Below, in pieces: positions 42,467 to 52,442 of a stretch of DNA of 58,775 nt. Positions within the stretch are counted from its first letter, which is position 1, and each line of letters begins with the position of its first letter. The stretch is from Methanocorpusculum petauri (lineage in GTDB: Archaea; Halobacteriota; Methanomicrobia; Methanomicrobiales; Methanocorpusculaceae), in the NCBI RefSeq assembly GCF_026891975.1, contig NZ_JAPTGB010000014.1, positions 1-58,775 on the forward strand, written 5' to 3'. The position numbers were made by a program, and so were the translations under genes. Below the pieces are notes generated by a model. The model was not told where the DNA came from and did not search any database. It saw only the letters and a list, made by a program, of their open reading frames with translations.

Positions 42467-43765
42467 TCAGGCGGTTGCCCGTCTGACCAGGTCGAAGGCA
42501 ACTTCTTCGGATTTTTTGAGAATTTCTTCTGCTCCCGGGATGATTCCTTCGTGCATGAGGACAGCGCCGTTACAGATGGTGGTGTCAACGGCAAGGCCGC
42601 TCGTTGCATAAACCGCGTTGGAGGTGGTATTGAATGCCGGGACGTTTGCCGGGTTTCTGCCGACAAGGATGATGTCGGCAAGGTATCCGGGTGCGATAAT
42701 TCCGGCGTTGAGACCGAGGGCTTTGGCACCGTTCCGGGAGGCAACAGCAAGGGCTTCGTCTGCCGGCATGACGGTTGGGTCGTTCCAGAAGAACTTTTGC
42801 AGGATTGCTGCGGTTTTCATCTCGGCGAACATGTCGAGGTCGTTGTTGGAGGAGGCACCGTCCGTTCCGAGAGCAACGTTGACGCCGGCGGCTTTCATCT
42901 CCGGGTAGGGAAGTGCCCGGCCGACGGTGAGTTTCATGTTGCTTACGGGGTTGTGGACTGCGGTGACGTTTCGCTGTGCGAAAAGAGCGATGTCATCCGC
43001 ATCGAGCCAGCAGCAGTGGGCGGCAATGCAGCGTTCGGAAAGTACGCCACAGTGATCCAGCCAGGGAACGACCCGCATGCCGTGGGCTTTGATGCAGTCC
43101 GGGTTTTCGTCGGTTTCGTCGACGTGAATATGCAGGGGAATGTTTTCTGTTCGGGAGAACTCGGCACACCAGCGGAGTCCTTCTTCGGAGACGGTGTAGA
43201 TGGCGTGGGGGGAGACGCCCGGCATGATGCGGGGATTATTCCGGGCTTTGAGTGCGGCGACGGTTTTTTCCATGACGGAACATTCGGATTCGAATTTGGC
43301 GTGGTCACCGCCGTCGATCATGCAGTAGGAGAGGCAGGCACGAATGCCTGCCTCGTCCACGGCGCGGGCGACGTTGTCCATCATGAAGTACATGTCGTTG
43401 AAGGTGGTGGTGCCGGTACGGATCATTTCGAGGCAGGCGAGTTTTGCACCCCAGTAGATGTCGTTTTCGGTGAGGTGGGCTTCGGTCGGCCAGATTTTGG
43501 TGGAGAGCCATTCAAAGAGCGGCATGTCATCGGAGTAACCGCGGAGGAGTCCCATGGGGGAGTGGGTGTGCATGTTGACCATGCCGGGAAGAGCAGTTGC
43601 GCCGTTTCCGTCGATGATGAACTCTGCGTCGTGGTCGGTGATTTTTTCGGCAACTGCGCTGATGTTTCCGGTGCCGTCGAGGTAAATTTCGGCGGGTTTG
43701 TTGTTGAGGGTTACGTTTCTGATGAGGATGGGTACGGTTTTTCCAAAGATGTCGGGTTCTGTCAT
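42467..43765 (-). CDS. dadD: 5'-deoxyadenosine deaminase (amidohydrolase)
   Basis: The 432-residue protein is a metal-dependent amidohydrolase with HTH near residues 65-67 (MVNMHTHSPMG), HCCWLD and DGASSNNDLDMF as later metal and catalytic segments. It belongs to the MtaD/SAH deaminase group; in methanogens the enzyme deaminates 5'-deoxyadenosine, methylthioadenosine and SAH as part of recycling radical-SAM by-products. The start overlaps the phosphorylase gene by 4 bp, so deamination and cleavage of the same nucleosides are encoded in one operon. Confidence 0.9.
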   Translation of the reverse strand: MTEPDIFGKTVPILIRNVTLNNKPAEIYLDGTGNISAVAEKITDHDAEFIIDGNGATALPGMVNMHTHSPMGLLRGYSDDMPLFEWLSTKIWPTEAHLTENDIYWGAKLACLEMIRTGTTTFNDMYFMMDNVARAVDEAGIRACLSYCMIDGGDHAKFESECSVMEKTVAALKARNNPRIMPGVSPHAIYTVSEEGLRWCAEFSRTENIPLHIHVDETDENPDCIKAHGMRVVPWLDHCGVLSERCIAAHCCWLDADDIALFAQRNVTAVHNPVSNMKLTVGRALPYPEMKAAGVNVALGTDGASSNNDLDMFAEMKTAAILQKFFWNDPTVMPADEALAVASRNGAKALGLNAGIIAPGYLADIILVGRNPANVPAFNTTSNAVYATSGLAVDTTICNGAVLMHEGIIPGAEEILKKSEEVAFDLVRRATA

Positions 43766-44433
43766 GCGAGGTTCTCCACGATTTCTGTTACGAGTCTGCT
43801 GATACGGTCGCCGTTTTGTTTGGCGACGGCGATGATTTCGTTGTAGTCAGGGGCGTCGGCCCCGCCAACGCCGTTTGCGTAGTTGTCTACGGTGCAGAGG
43901 GCGGCGACAGGGATGCCGAGTTCGTTTGCAAGCGTGAGTTCGCTTGCAATGGTCATGCCGACGATGTCGGTGTGTTCTGCGAAGGACGCGATCTCGGCAC
44001 GGGTTTCAAACCGGGGACCGTGTGCCTGAAGGTAGGTTCCGGATACGGCGTCGGGGACGAGTTCCTGGAGTGTCTGCCGGAGACGGGCATCCACTGCCGG
44101 CGGGACGTGACGGATGTCGTTGTCATGCAGGGTGGGGATGTCCCAGGGGCAGGAGTAGTCGTCCGGGATGACGATTGTTCCGGGCCGGTACGGTTCTTTC
44201 ATGCCGCCGGTGCTGCCGATGAGGATGAGCCGGTCAACGCCGAGAATTTTACAGGCGGCGAGGTGCGCTTTGTGGTTGACGTTGTGCGGCGGGGTGTTGT
44301 TCTGGTGGCGGGGGATGAAGATGAATTTCCCGGTGTACACGTCGGTTTTTCCGAAGGGTGTGGCTACCGTTTTCTTTTCGAGGGGCGGAAGTTTTGCTGC
44401 GAGGAGTGCGGTTCCGCCGATTATTCCTAACAT
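43762..44433 (-). CDS. 5'-methylthioinosine/deoxyinosine phosphorylase
   Basis: The 223-residue protein is a purine nucleoside phosphorylase of the MTAP group: LIGSTGGMKEPYRPG near 96-110 contacts phosphate, MTIASELTLANELGI contains the ribose-binding Glu, and TVDNYANG closes the site. Since the overlapping downstream gene is an adenosine-type deaminase, the substrate should be the inosine product, giving hypoxanthine and a sugar phosphate. A start ATG at 44433 is supported by length. Confidence 0.88.
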   Translation of the reverse strand: MLGIIGGTALLAAKLPPLEKKTVATPFGKTDVYTGKFIFIPRHQNNTPPHNVNHKAHLAACKILGVDRLILIGSTGGMKEPYRPGTIVIPDDYSCPWDIPTLHDNDIRHVPPAVDARLRQTLQELVPDAVSGTYLQAHGPRFETRAEIASFAEHTDIVGMTIASELTLANELGIPVAALCTVDNYANGVGGADAPDYNEIIAVAKQNGDRISRLVTEIVENLA

Positions 44434-44545
44434 TTCCGGTGTACTGTTTTTCGGGAGGGGATATAAAGAGGCGGGTCTGTCCGTGAAGGTTGAATCAATA
44501 TCTATTTATTGGTGCTGTGCGAATTTATTAGAGCACAATTCATTT

Positions 44546-44617
<72 letters not shown>

Positions 44618-45256
44618 TACATCTGTTTTTTTGTTTCTTACTCTATGCAAGAACTGATGAGGCAATACAGCCGAACCATTCCTTTCACATGAGCGGTAAC
44701 ACTATCTGCGTGAAAACTCTGGATTTGAGGAGTGAGTTTTCAGAAATCTCCGCTCAGTTAAACGCTATTGCCGACGATTTTCTGGGAGTACAATCCTGCC
44801 CGTCTGCCAACCCTATGCTAACCTGAGTGCCAACATTTTAACCTTCTTTCGTGTTGAATTTGAAATCCAAGTTGATAAATTTGGTTGTGCCAGGTTGCCA
44901 GGTGAACGTGGAATCCACACTTACTTGGAGACATCTCTGTTTTTACCCAAAGAGATCCCGGCAAAATACATCATAACCTGGCAACCTGGCAGAATCTTTG
45001 AATATGCGTTAAATTAGAAAACCACTCGCATATGTTGAGAATAAATATTTTTGAAGCTGGCAAAAAGGCTGGCATGCCTGGCAGAGGACTGCGATTTTTC
45101 TGATCTCTGTCTCTCTGGTCTATACATTCGTGATCCAGAGGTGTATCTTTGCCGTTCGCAAAATACTCTGATGAAGTTACCCGACAACATCGCCCAAAAC
45201 CCGCAACCTTCATTACCTCTCCCCAACCACACAACACAGACAAAAGGAAGCCACCC
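44618..45256. other. Region of gene debris and CTGGCA repeats after tRNA-Ala
   Basis: No intact gene is seen. Several short frames have protein-like composition, for example one from about 44826 to 45016 (RLPGERGIHTYLETSLFLP) and one from 45051 (LKLAKRLACLAEDCDFSDLC), but they have no start or shared frame. The word CTGGCA or its complement recurs (44890-44903, 44976-44995, 45057-45090). The position behind a tRNA gene fits remnants of an integrated element. Confidence 0.5.
44890..44989. repeat. 14-bp inverted repeat with CCAGGT/ACCTGG words
   Basis: CCAGGTTGCCAGGT at 44890-44903 and its exact reverse complement at 44976-44989 are 72 bp apart. Each arm contains a 7-bp word twice, so the region could bind a protein multimer, as replication or recombination sites do. 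Confidence 0.6.
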
Positions 45257-46243
45257 ATGAAAATACAAACCCCCTCACGGCTCCACATCACCTTAATTGA
45301 TCTCAACGGATCCTACGGCCGCATCGACGGCGGCATCGGCTTAACCCTCGCCGACCCGCACTTCATCCTCGAAGCGGTCCCCGCCGACAAAGAGATCACC
45401 ATTGAGTTCACCGAAACCGCAGCAGGCAGTCCCGCAGAACGCAGCGCCTGCCGCAGCAAAGTAACCGCAGCCGCAGAAAAAGCGGCCGCCCGGTACGCAC
45501 CCGGAACCGGATACCACTTCACCGTTCACCAGCTCTATCCCGCCCACTCCGGCCTCGGCTCCGGCACCCAGATGTCTTTGGCCGCCGCAAAACTCATCGC
45601 CGAACTGTCCGGTCACCACCCGGCAAGCACCGAGCTTGCGGAACTCGTCGGACGCGGCGGAACCTCCGGAATCGGTGTGCACGCCTTTGACCTCGGCGGA
45701 TTCATCGCCGACGGCGGCCACAGCAAAAAGGAAAAAAGCAGCTTCATGCCAAGCTCCGTCTCCACCGCAAAACCCGCCTGCCTTCTCGGACGCTACCCCT
45801 TCCCCGAAGACTGGGGCGTCCTCCTCGCCGTCCCCGCATTCGGCAACCGGTACAACGGGGCCGCCGAGACAAACATCTTCCAGACGCACTGCCCGGTACC
45901 CAAAACCGACGTCGAACAGGTCTCCCACCTCGTCTTCATGAACCTCATCCCGTTTTTGATCGAACACGACATCGAAGCATTCGGCCATGCCCTCGATCAG
46001 ATTCAGGCCGTCGGTTTCAACAAAATCGAGATGACCCTCCAGCCGCCGGAATTGACGGACCTCATGCACAACATGCGGGACGCAGGCGCCTACGGCGTCG
46101 GTTTAAGCTCATTCGGGCCGACACTCTTTACCGTCTATGACCGGGCGAACCGTGATATTGTGGATGCAACCAAGGAACTCCTCGGAGAAAACGGACGCGT
46201 AATTGCCACCCGCGGCCAGAACCACGGTGCAGAACTGTTCTGA
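45257..46243 (+). CDS. Beta-ribofuranosylaminobenzene 5'-phosphate synthase
   Basis: The 328-residue protein is a GHMP-superfamily member with TPSRLHITLIDLNG at the start and PAHSGLGSGTQMSLA near 96-110 as the phosphate loop, followed by GGTSGIGVHAFDLGG. This is the pattern of beta-RFAP synthase, which couples p-hydroxybenzoate or p-aminobenzoate to PRPP with loss of CO2, the first step to the methanopterin head group. It supports a methanogen. I chose the ATG at 45257; the frame upstream is debris. Confidence 0.93.
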   Translation: MKIQTPSRLHITLIDLNGSYGRIDGGIGLTLADPHFILEAVPADKEITIEFTETAAGSPAERSACRSKVTAAAEKAAARYAPGTGYHFTVHQLYPAHSGLGSGTQMSLAAAKLIAELSGHHPASTELAELVGRGGTSGIGVHAFDLGGFIADGGHSKKEKSSFMPSSVSTAKPACLLGRYPFPEDWGVLLAVPAFGNRYNGAAETNIFQTHCPVPKTDVEQVSHLVFMNLIPFLIEHDIEAFGHALDQIQAVGFNKIEMTLQPPELTDLMHNMRDAGAYGVGLSSFGPTLFTVYDRANRDIVDATKELLGENGRVIATRGQNHGAELF

Positions 46244-46284
46244 AAAAGAAAAAAACTGCGGGAAAAAACCCGCACACGATATTT

Positions 46285-47619
46285 TTACACTGCCTGTCTC
46301 AGCATATCCTGCTGCTTCACCGGCGACATGCCCATCGGCTGAATCGTCTCCGCAAGCACCTTCATCAGAATACCAAGACCTGCAAGCAGCTGCTCGTCAT
46401 CGATCACCAGCGGCGGCATAATCTTCACCACGGTATCCTCGCGTCCCGACAACTCAAGGATCAGACCCTGCTCAAAGCAGGCTTTCCGGATTCTCTGCGT
46501 CGTTCCGCAGGGGTACGACCCCATATCAATACCCCACATCAGGCCGATACCCCGGAAGGTCAGTGACGGATCGATCAGCCGCAGACGTGATGCAAGGAAC
46601 TCCTCAACGATCTTTCCCTTGCGCATCGTCTCCGCCTCCAGATCCTGGGCAAGCATGTACTCAATCGCCGCCTTTCCGGCAACAAACGCCAGCTGGAACC
46701 CGCGGAACGTTCCGTTGTGCTCGCCGGGCAGGAGAACATCATACTCAGGTTTGACCAGTGCAATCGAACACGGCATACCAATACCGCCGATCGACTTTGC
46801 CATCACCACAATATCCGGCACAATACCGGCACGCTCGAACGAGAAGAACGAACCCGTTCTGCCGCAGCCCGTCTGGATATCGTCCAGGATCAGCAGCATA
46901 TCATGCTTGTCGCACAACGCCCGGGCGTCCCGCAGCCACTCGTTTGACAGTACATTAATACCGCCTTCTCCCTGCACCGCCTCAACAATCAGTGCCGCAG
47001 GCTTGTCAACACCGCTGTGATCGTCCGTCAGCAGCATATCGATATAGGCGATCGTATCAAGACCCGGCATCATGGACGGATGCGGGACATGGGTCACGTT
47101 CCCGAGAGCCACGCCGCAGGCGTCACGGGCACTGCGTTCGGTCGTCAGAGCGAGCGACCCGAGCGACATCCCGTGGAACGCACCCATCAGGGCAAGCACA
47201 TTCGATCTGCCCTTCACCTTCCGGGCGATCTTGAGGGCAACCTCAACCGCATTCGTACCGGTCGGTCCCGGAAACAGTACTTTGTAGTCGTATCCCCGCG
47301 GGATCAGAACTTTGTTCTCCAGACACTCGATGAACTCGCCCTTTGCAACTGAGTACATATCCAGCCCGTGCAGAAGGCCGTCGCCCATCAGATATTCAAC
47401 CACTTTTCCCTTGATATAGTCATTATTATGACCATAGTTGCAGCTTCCTGCTCCACAGAGGAAATCGATGTATTCTTTCCCATCCTGATCGATCAGTACT
47501 GATCCTTTCGCTTGCGAAAAGACTACCGGATATTTTCTGCAGTACGATCTTACGTTGCTTTCGAATGTTTCGAATACCGTGGATTCCATTAAGACTTCAT
47601 TTGTGTTTCTTAAACCCAT
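46285..47619 (-). CDS. Class III aminotransferase, EctB/diaminobutyrate type
   Basis: The 444-residue PLP enzyme has TVFETFESNVRSYCRKYPVV near its start, GPTGTNAVEVALKIAR for phosphate binding, DDIQTGCGRTG with the ring-stacking Asp, and the lysine in VMAKSIGG. These match diaminobutyrate:2-oxoglutarate transaminase (EctB). It makes 2,4-diaminobutyrate from aspartate semialdehyde. No ectA or ectC follows, so the product may not go to ectoine. The ATG at 47619 has GGGGGTG upstream; the ATG at 47589 is an alternative. Confidence 0.85.
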   Translation of the reverse strand: MGLRNTNEVLMESTVFETFESNVRSYCRKYPVVFSQAKGSVLIDQDGKEYIDFLCGAGSCNYGHNNDYIKGKVVEYLMGDGLLHGLDMYSVAKGEFIECLENKVLIPRGYDYKVLFPGPTGTNAVEVALKIARKVKGRSNVLALMGAFHGMSLGSLALTTERSARDACGVALGNVTHVPHPSMMPGLDTIAYIDMLLTDDHSGVDKPAALIVEAVQGEGGINVLSNEWLRDARALCDKHDMLLILDDIQTGCGRTGSFFSFERAGIVPDIVVMAKSIGGIGMPCSIALVKPEYDVLLPGEHNGTFRGFQLAFVAGKAAIEYMLAQDLEAETMRKGKIVEEFLASRLRLIDPSLTFRGIGLMWGIDMGSYPCGTTQRIRKACFEQGLILELSGREDTVVKIMPPLVIDDEQLLAGLGILMKVLAETIQPMGMSPVKQQDMLRQAV

Positions 47620-47965
47620 AGACCACACCCCCACTTGACTAGGATAGTATGAATTTACAGGCAATCTTACTCTGCAGATTTCGCTGCGCCGAGATTACAG
47701 GATCATGTTGCCCCCCTCAGTTCTTAAAGTTGTCCCTTGAAAAAAATGGATCATGGCCTGCCGTCTGGACTTTCGGCGCATATTCTTGGACTTCAAAAAA
47801 GCCGGCCACCCCCCCGATTCCCCATCCCTGACACGAGGGGGGTTAAATGGTTTTCGGATGGAAAATAGTTTCATCAACATGTCCGGGAACGTCCGGAACG
47901 GGACGCGCACAAGTGCGGAAATACAGAACAGGCAAAGTGAAACGGACGTTTGCCAAAAAAAGGTA
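47620..47965. other. Intergenic region between aminotransferase and decarboxylase
   Basis: No gene is seen. The stretch contains CCCCCC/GGGGGG runs at about 47800-47836 that can pair, and G+C-rich TCCGGGAACGTCCGG. Both neighbours are read on the minus strand, so it holds the terminator of the decarboxylase and the promoter of the aminotransferase. Confidence 0.4.
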
Positions 47966-49405
47966 TTACTGTTTTCCGACCGTGATCTCACCCTGGTCGT
48001 TAACCCCGATAACCTTCTCGCCTGCGGTACGGAGATTGCGGATGTATTGGATAACATCTTCCGTCAGCATCTCTCCCGGACAGACGAAAGGAATTCCCGG
48101 CGGATAGGGAATAATCGCCGAGGCACAGATTCTGCCGGCACCTGCGGCGAGCGGAATGCGTTCTTTGTCCTGGGGGACAGGACAGAGTTTCAGTTTTGTT
48201 TCAAACACGGTGCTGACCGGTTTTTTCCTGCTCTGCACCGCAGTCCATCCCCCGCTGATTTCCCGCAGTGCGGCAAGCAGCCGCTCCATATCGGCTTTCG
48301 TGTTGCCGATACCGGTCATACACATGAGAATGTTGCCGGTCGTAAGCTCGGCGAAGATGCCGCGTTCCATCAGCTGGTGTTCAAGCTCTGCTGCATCAAG
48401 TCCTGCGGCACTCATGTCCAGATTGATCTTGGTGAGGTCAAGGCTGATGCTGCCTGCATCATCAAACGGATTGCCGATAACGACAAGTCCCGGAATCGTT
48501 TTTGCTTCACGGTAGAAGAAGAGGAGAGCATCATACCATTCGGTCATGACCTCGCGGCCGTGCTGTTTCAGAATATCTGCGTTGATGTCAAGCGACGCCA
48601 TCAGAAGATACGAGGGGCTGGTTGACTGAATCATCTGGAGTTTGTCCTCCAGAATATACGGGTCAACGCGGTCGGTGTTCAGGTTGAGCAGGGCACTCTG
48701 GGTGAACGAGGCGAGGGTTTTGTGAATCGAGTTGACGGTGATATCAGCTCCCTGTTCTTCGGCGGACTGCGGCATTCCGGCACAGCCTGCATCCGAGAAG
48801 AATTTGAGATGCGCCCCGTGCGCCTGATCGACAATGAGAATTTTTCCGCGGGCATGGACGACATCAGCGATTGTCCTGATGTCGGAGCAGATGCCGTAGT
48901 AGTTCGGCGAGGGAAGGATGACCGCTTCGGCATCAGGGTTTTCGGCAAGGCAGCGTTCGATCTCTTCGGGCGTGATGACGCCCGAAATCCCGTACGCATG
49001 AATCATCTCGGGATATGCATAAACCGGTTCAATTCCGGCAAGCACCAGGGCGTTGAAGATTGCCTTGTGGGAGTTCCGCGCCATGATCAGTTTTTTTCCT
49101 TTCGGAACAGCTGCCATGATTGCCGCGATTACGCCGCCGCTCGTTCCGTTGATGAGAAGGTACGATCGCCTGGCACTGTAGAGTTTTGCGTACTCCTCCT
49201 GAGCAGTTTTCAGGATTCCTTCGGTCTGGAACAGATTATCGGCTCCGGGAATTTCGGTGATGTCGCAGTCCATGATACTGTTCAGGAATGGTTCATAGCC
49301 GAACCTCCGGTAGATTGCCGGGCCTTTGTGGCCCGGCATGTGGAAGGATACGGTATGTTTGTCTGCGTGCCGGAGAAGAAAATTCAGGATAGGAAGCGTG
49401 GTCAC
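47966..49405 (-). CDS. Orn/Lys/Arg decarboxylase family PLP enzyme
   Basis: The 479-residue protein has FHMPGHKG near residues 21-28, INGTSGGVIAAI, VDQAHGAHLKF and the Schiff-base lysine in NSIHKTLAS, the hallmarks of the group I (Orn/Lys/Arg) decarboxylases. It would form a polyamine or diamine from its amino acid. In many archaea arginine is instead decarboxylated by a pyruvoyl enzyme, so ornithine or lysine is possible here. The start is a GTG at 49405, with GAGGTAA upstream. Confidence 0.88.
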   Translation of the reverse strand: MTTLPILNFLLRHADKHTVSFHMPGHKGPAIYRRFGYEPFLNSIMDCDITEIPGADNLFQTEGILKTAQEEYAKLYSARRSYLLINGTSGGVIAAIMAAVPKGKKLIMARNSHKAIFNALVLAGIEPVYAYPEMIHAYGISGVITPEEIERCLAENPDAEAVILPSPNYYGICSDIRTIADVVHARGKILIVDQAHGAHLKFFSDAGCAGMPQSAEEQGADITVNSIHKTLASFTQSALLNLNTDRVDPYILEDKLQMIQSTSPSYLLMASLDINADILKQHGREVMTEWYDALLFFYREAKTIPGLVVIGNPFDDAGSISLDLTKINLDMSAAGLDAAELEHQLMERGIFAELTTGNILMCMTGIGNTKADMERLLAALREISGGWTAVQSRKKPVSTVFETKLKLCPVPQDKERIPLAAGAGRICASAIIPYPPGIPFVCPGEMLTEDVIQYIRNLRTAGEKVIGVNDQGEITVGKQ

Positions 49406-49590
49406 GGACGTTACCTCTGGTTGGTAGACACGTTGACGCGGGAACGAGATGAGGATTGCGGTGCCCGCTCTGTGTCGGGAAAAATATCCAAATTGTTCCC
49501 GTAAAATCCCGGAGAGGAAACTTGATATGCGGTTTTTCCCCTATTCCACACCTATAAATCCCCACAACTCAAAGATAGTACCTGCAAATT

Positions 49591-49614
49591 GAGACGGGAT
49601 TTTTCTCCCGTCTC
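49591..49614 (+). promoter_or_regulatory. Hairpin in the leuA leader
   Basis: GAGACGGGA and TCCCGTCTC form a perfect 9-bp stem with a TTTTTC loop, ending directly before the GGTGA ribosome site of leuA. A hairpin there could limit or regulate translation of the operon's first gene. Confidence 0.6.
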
Positions 49615-49628
49615 CGGTGAAAAAAACC

Positions 49629-51191
49629 ATGACAAACGATGACTCTACCGTGTCCTTCGGGCACCAGTCGGATCGTGTCTACATCTTTGACACAACGCTC
49701 CGTGACGGCGAACAATCTCCCGGCGCAACTATGACTCTACAGGAGAAGGTGCGTCTCGCCCGCCAGCTTGAGCTACTCGGCGTAGATATCATCGAAGCAG
49801 GATTTCCTGCCGCAAGTCCGGGCGATTTTGAAGCGGTGCGTGTGGTTGCGCAGACTGTACGAAACTGCCAGGTTGCAGGGCTCTGCCGCTGTGTCACTGC
49901 AGATATTGACCGGGCATGGGAAGCCCTGACGGAGGCCGCAAACCCGAGAATTCATGTGTTTCTCGCAACCAGTCCGATTCATATGGAGCACAAGCTCCGC
50001 AAAACCCCGGAACAGGTTCTGGAGATGGCGGTTGCCGGTGTCCGGCACGCGGCATCTCTGACGAAGAACGTTGAGTTCTCCGCCGAGGATGCTTCGCGAA
50101 GCGATCCGGAGTTTCTGGCAAAGGTTGTTGCGGCGGTCATCGATGCCGGTGCAACGACCGTGAATATTCCCGACACCGTGGGCTACAGCCAGCCTGCCGA
50201 GTACGGATCCCTCATCCGTTATCTCAGAGACCATGTCAGCAATATCGATAAAGCCGTAATCTCCGTTCACTGCCATGACGATCTCGGTCTTGCGGTTGCC
50301 AACTCCCTTGCCGCAGTTGAGGCGGGAGCCCGGCAGATCGAGTGTACCATTAACGGTATCGGGGAACGTGCCGGCAACACGGCGATGGACGAAGTGGTGA
50401 TGAATCTTAACGTCCGCCGCGACTACTATAAGTGTACCTGCGGGATTGTCACCGAACAGATTTATCCGACTGCCCGCACGCTGTCCCACATTGTCGGCAT
50501 GCCTATTCCTGCAAACAAGGCGATTGTCGGGGCAAACGCGTTTGCCCACGAGTCCGGCATCCATCAGGACGGTGTCCTCAAATGCCGTGAGACCTATGAG
50601 ATCATGGACGCGGCAGCGATCGGAAAAACCGGAAATGATATGGTGCTTGGCAAACATTCAGGCCGCCATGCAATCAAAGCAAAGGTCGAGGAACTCGGCT
50701 ACAAATTATCGGACGAGCAGATCACGGTCGTCTCGGACGCTGTGAAAAAACTCGCCGACATCAAAAAGGAGATCTTCGCAGAGGATGTTGAGGCAATCAT
50801 CCTTGAAGAGATCTTCCGGATGCCGGACAAGTTTAAACTCAAATATCTTCAGGTCCATGCCGGTAACGGCCCGATTCCGCCGAACGCCGTCGTCATCATG
50901 GATGTGAACGGTGAGGAGAAACAGCTGCACAACTTCGGTGTCGGCCCGATAGATGCAGTTTTCAACACGATTGGAACGATTGCCGGATGCAAACCTGATC
51001 TCGAACAGTTCGCGGTCAATGCGATTACGGGCGGGACGGATGCTCAGGGCGAAGTAACCGTCAGACTTCGGCGGAACAGCTACTCGGCCATCGGCAGAGG
51101 ATCCGATCCTGACATTCTGGTTGCTTCGGGCAAAGCCTACGTGAACGCACTCAACCGTCTTGCCAAGAAAGTGGAGGAAAACCATGCATAG
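49629..51191 (+). CDS. leuA: 2-isopropylmalate synthase (or citramalate synthase)
   Basis: The 520-residue protein has FDTTLRDGEQSPG near the start, HCHDDLG in the TIM barrel, GIGERAGN, and a C-terminal regulatory domain of about 120 residues that binds the end product. It condenses acetyl-CoA with 2-oxoisovalerate for leucine; the related citramalate synthase of methanogens uses pyruvate and cannot be excluded. The GGTGA site 9 bp before the ATG at 49629 decides the start. It heads the operon leuA-C-D-B and overlaps leuC by 8 bp. Confidence 0.9.
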   Translation: MTNDDSTVSFGHQSDRVYIFDTTLRDGEQSPGATMTLQEKVRLARQLELLGVDIIEAGFPAASPGDFEAVRVVAQTVRNCQVAGLCRCVTADIDRAWEALTEAANPRIHVFLATSPIHMEHKLRKTPEQVLEMAVAGVRHAASLTKNVEFSAEDASRSDPEFLAKVVAAVIDAGATTVNIPDTVGYSQPAEYGSLIRYLRDHVSNIDKAVISVHCHDDLGLAVANSLAAVEAGARQIECTINGIGERAGNTAMDEVVMNLNVRRDYYKCTCGIVTEQIYPTARTLSHIVGMPIPANKAIVGANAFAHESGIHQDGVLKCRETYEIMDAAAIGKTGNDMVLGKHSGRHAIKAKVEELGYKLSDEQITVVSDAVKKLADIKKEIFAEDVEAIILEEIFRMPDKFKLKYLQVHAGNGPIPPNAVVIMDVNGEEKQLHNFGVGPIDAVFNTIGTIAGCKPDLEQFAVNAITGGTDAQGEVTVRLRRNSYSAIGRGSDPDILVASGKAYVNALNRLAKKVEENHA

Positions 51192-52440
51192 AACCATCGC
51201 CGAAAAAATTCTGCAGGCACATACGGATCAGAAGATTACCGGTCCCGGCCAGATCGTCAGATGCAAACTCTCGCTCGTGCTCGCAAACGATATTACCGCA
51301 CCACTCGCGATCAAATCCTTCCGCGAGATGGGGGCAGCGAAGGTCTTTGACAAAGACCGGGTTGTCTTTGTCTGCGACCATTTCACTCCGAATAAGGACA
51401 TTGATTCCGCAGAACAGGTTGCGGTTACCCGCAGGTTTGCCGAGGAGATGGGTATCACCCACTATTATGAAGGCGGCAACTGCGGTATTGAACACGCTCT
51501 TCTCCCGGAGGAGGGACTTGTCGGCCCCGGCGATCTGGTGATCGGCGCAGACAGCCATACCTGTACCTACGGAGGACTCGGGGCGTTTTCGACCGGTATG
51601 GGTTCGACCGATATTGCTGCAGGTATGGTTCTTGGCGAGAACTGGTTTAAGGTTCCGCCAAGTATCCGCGTCGATGTGCACGGCAAGATGGGAACATTTG
51701 TGCAGGGCAAGGATGTTATTCTGAAACTGATCGGTACAATCGGTGTTTCCGGAGCACTGTACAAGGCACTGGAGTTCGGCGGTTCCGGCGTGGAGAAGAT
51801 GTCGGTTGAAAGCCGGTTAACGATTGCCAACATGGCAATCGAGGCGGGCGGCAAGGCAGGCCTGTTCCCGGCGGACAAAAAGACGCTGAAGTATACCCGC
51901 AAAACGGGACGCGAAGATGAGGAGATCAGGCCCGATAAGTTTGCGGTCTATGAGTCCGAGGTGGAGATGGAGCTGAAGGGCATGGCACCGCAGGTTGCGC
52001 TTCCCCATCTGCCGGAGAATGTGAAAGGCGTGGATGAGGTCGGCGAGATCAAAATCGATCAGGCGGTTATCGGCAGTTGTACGAACGGAAGAATCGAGGA
52101 TATGCGGGAAGCCGCGGAGATTCTGCGGGGCAGAAAGGTGGACCGGCATGTCCGCTGTATTATTATTCCGGCAACGCCCCGTGTCTGGCGGGACTGTGTC
52201 CGTGAGGGTCTGATGCAGGTGTTTATCGATGCCGGTGCGATTATTTCGCCGCCGACCTGCGGGCCGTGTCTGGGCGGCCATATGGGTATTCTTGCAAAAG
52301 GCGAGCGGGCAATTTCCACGACGAACCGGAACTTCCGGGGTCGGATGGGAGCGCTTGAGTCTGAGGTTATTCTGTCGAATCCCGCGGTTGCGGCAGCGTC
52401 TGCGGTGACGGGTCAGGTTACTGACCCGAGGAGTCTGTGA
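51184..52440 (+). CDS. leuC: 3-isopropylmalate dehydratase large subunit
   Basis: The 418-residue protein is an aconitase-family large subunit with the [4Fe-4S] cysteines in SCTNG and TCGPCLGG, and [16 protein letters not shown] in the active site. It isomerises 2- to 3-isopropylmalate with LeuD. The size fits the archaeal type, in which the same subunits may also serve as homoaconitase for coenzyme B; the operon favours the leucine pathway. The start overlaps leuA by 8 bp. Confidence 0.93.
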   Translation: MHRTIAEKILQAHTDQKITGPGQIVRCKLSLVLANDITAPLAIKSFREMGAAKVFDKDRVVFVCDHFTPNKDIDSAEQVAVTRRFAEEMGITHYYEGGNCGIEHALLPEEGLVGPGDLVIGADSHTCTYGGLGAFSTGMGSTDIAAGMVLGENWFKVPPSIRVDVHGKMGTFVQGKDVILKLIGTIGVSGALYKALEFGGSGVEKMSVESRLTIANMAIEAGGKAGLFPADKKTLKYTRKTGREDEEIRPDKFAVYESEVEMELKGMAPQVALPHLPENVKGVDEVGEIKIDQAVIGSCTNGRIEDMREAAEILRGRKVDRHVRCIIIPATPRVWRDCVREGLMQVFIDAGAIISPPTCGPCLGGHMGILAKGERAISTTNRNFRGRMGALESEVILSNPAVAAASAVTGQVTDPRSL

Positions 52441-52442
52441 AA

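Noticed and set aside
41413-42486. 357-codon frame opposite the acyltransferase gene
   Set aside because: Antisense shadow of a gene with clear PlsC motifs.
42452-43846. 464-codon frame on the plus strand opposite dadD
   Set aside because: It is an antisense shadow of the conserved deaminase, Gly/Val/Asp-rich as expected from the codon bias of the real gene, with no motifs.
46285-47619. Ectoine biosynthesis operon
   Set aside because: Only an EctB-like gene is present; no acetyltransferase or ectoine synthase gene lies beside it.
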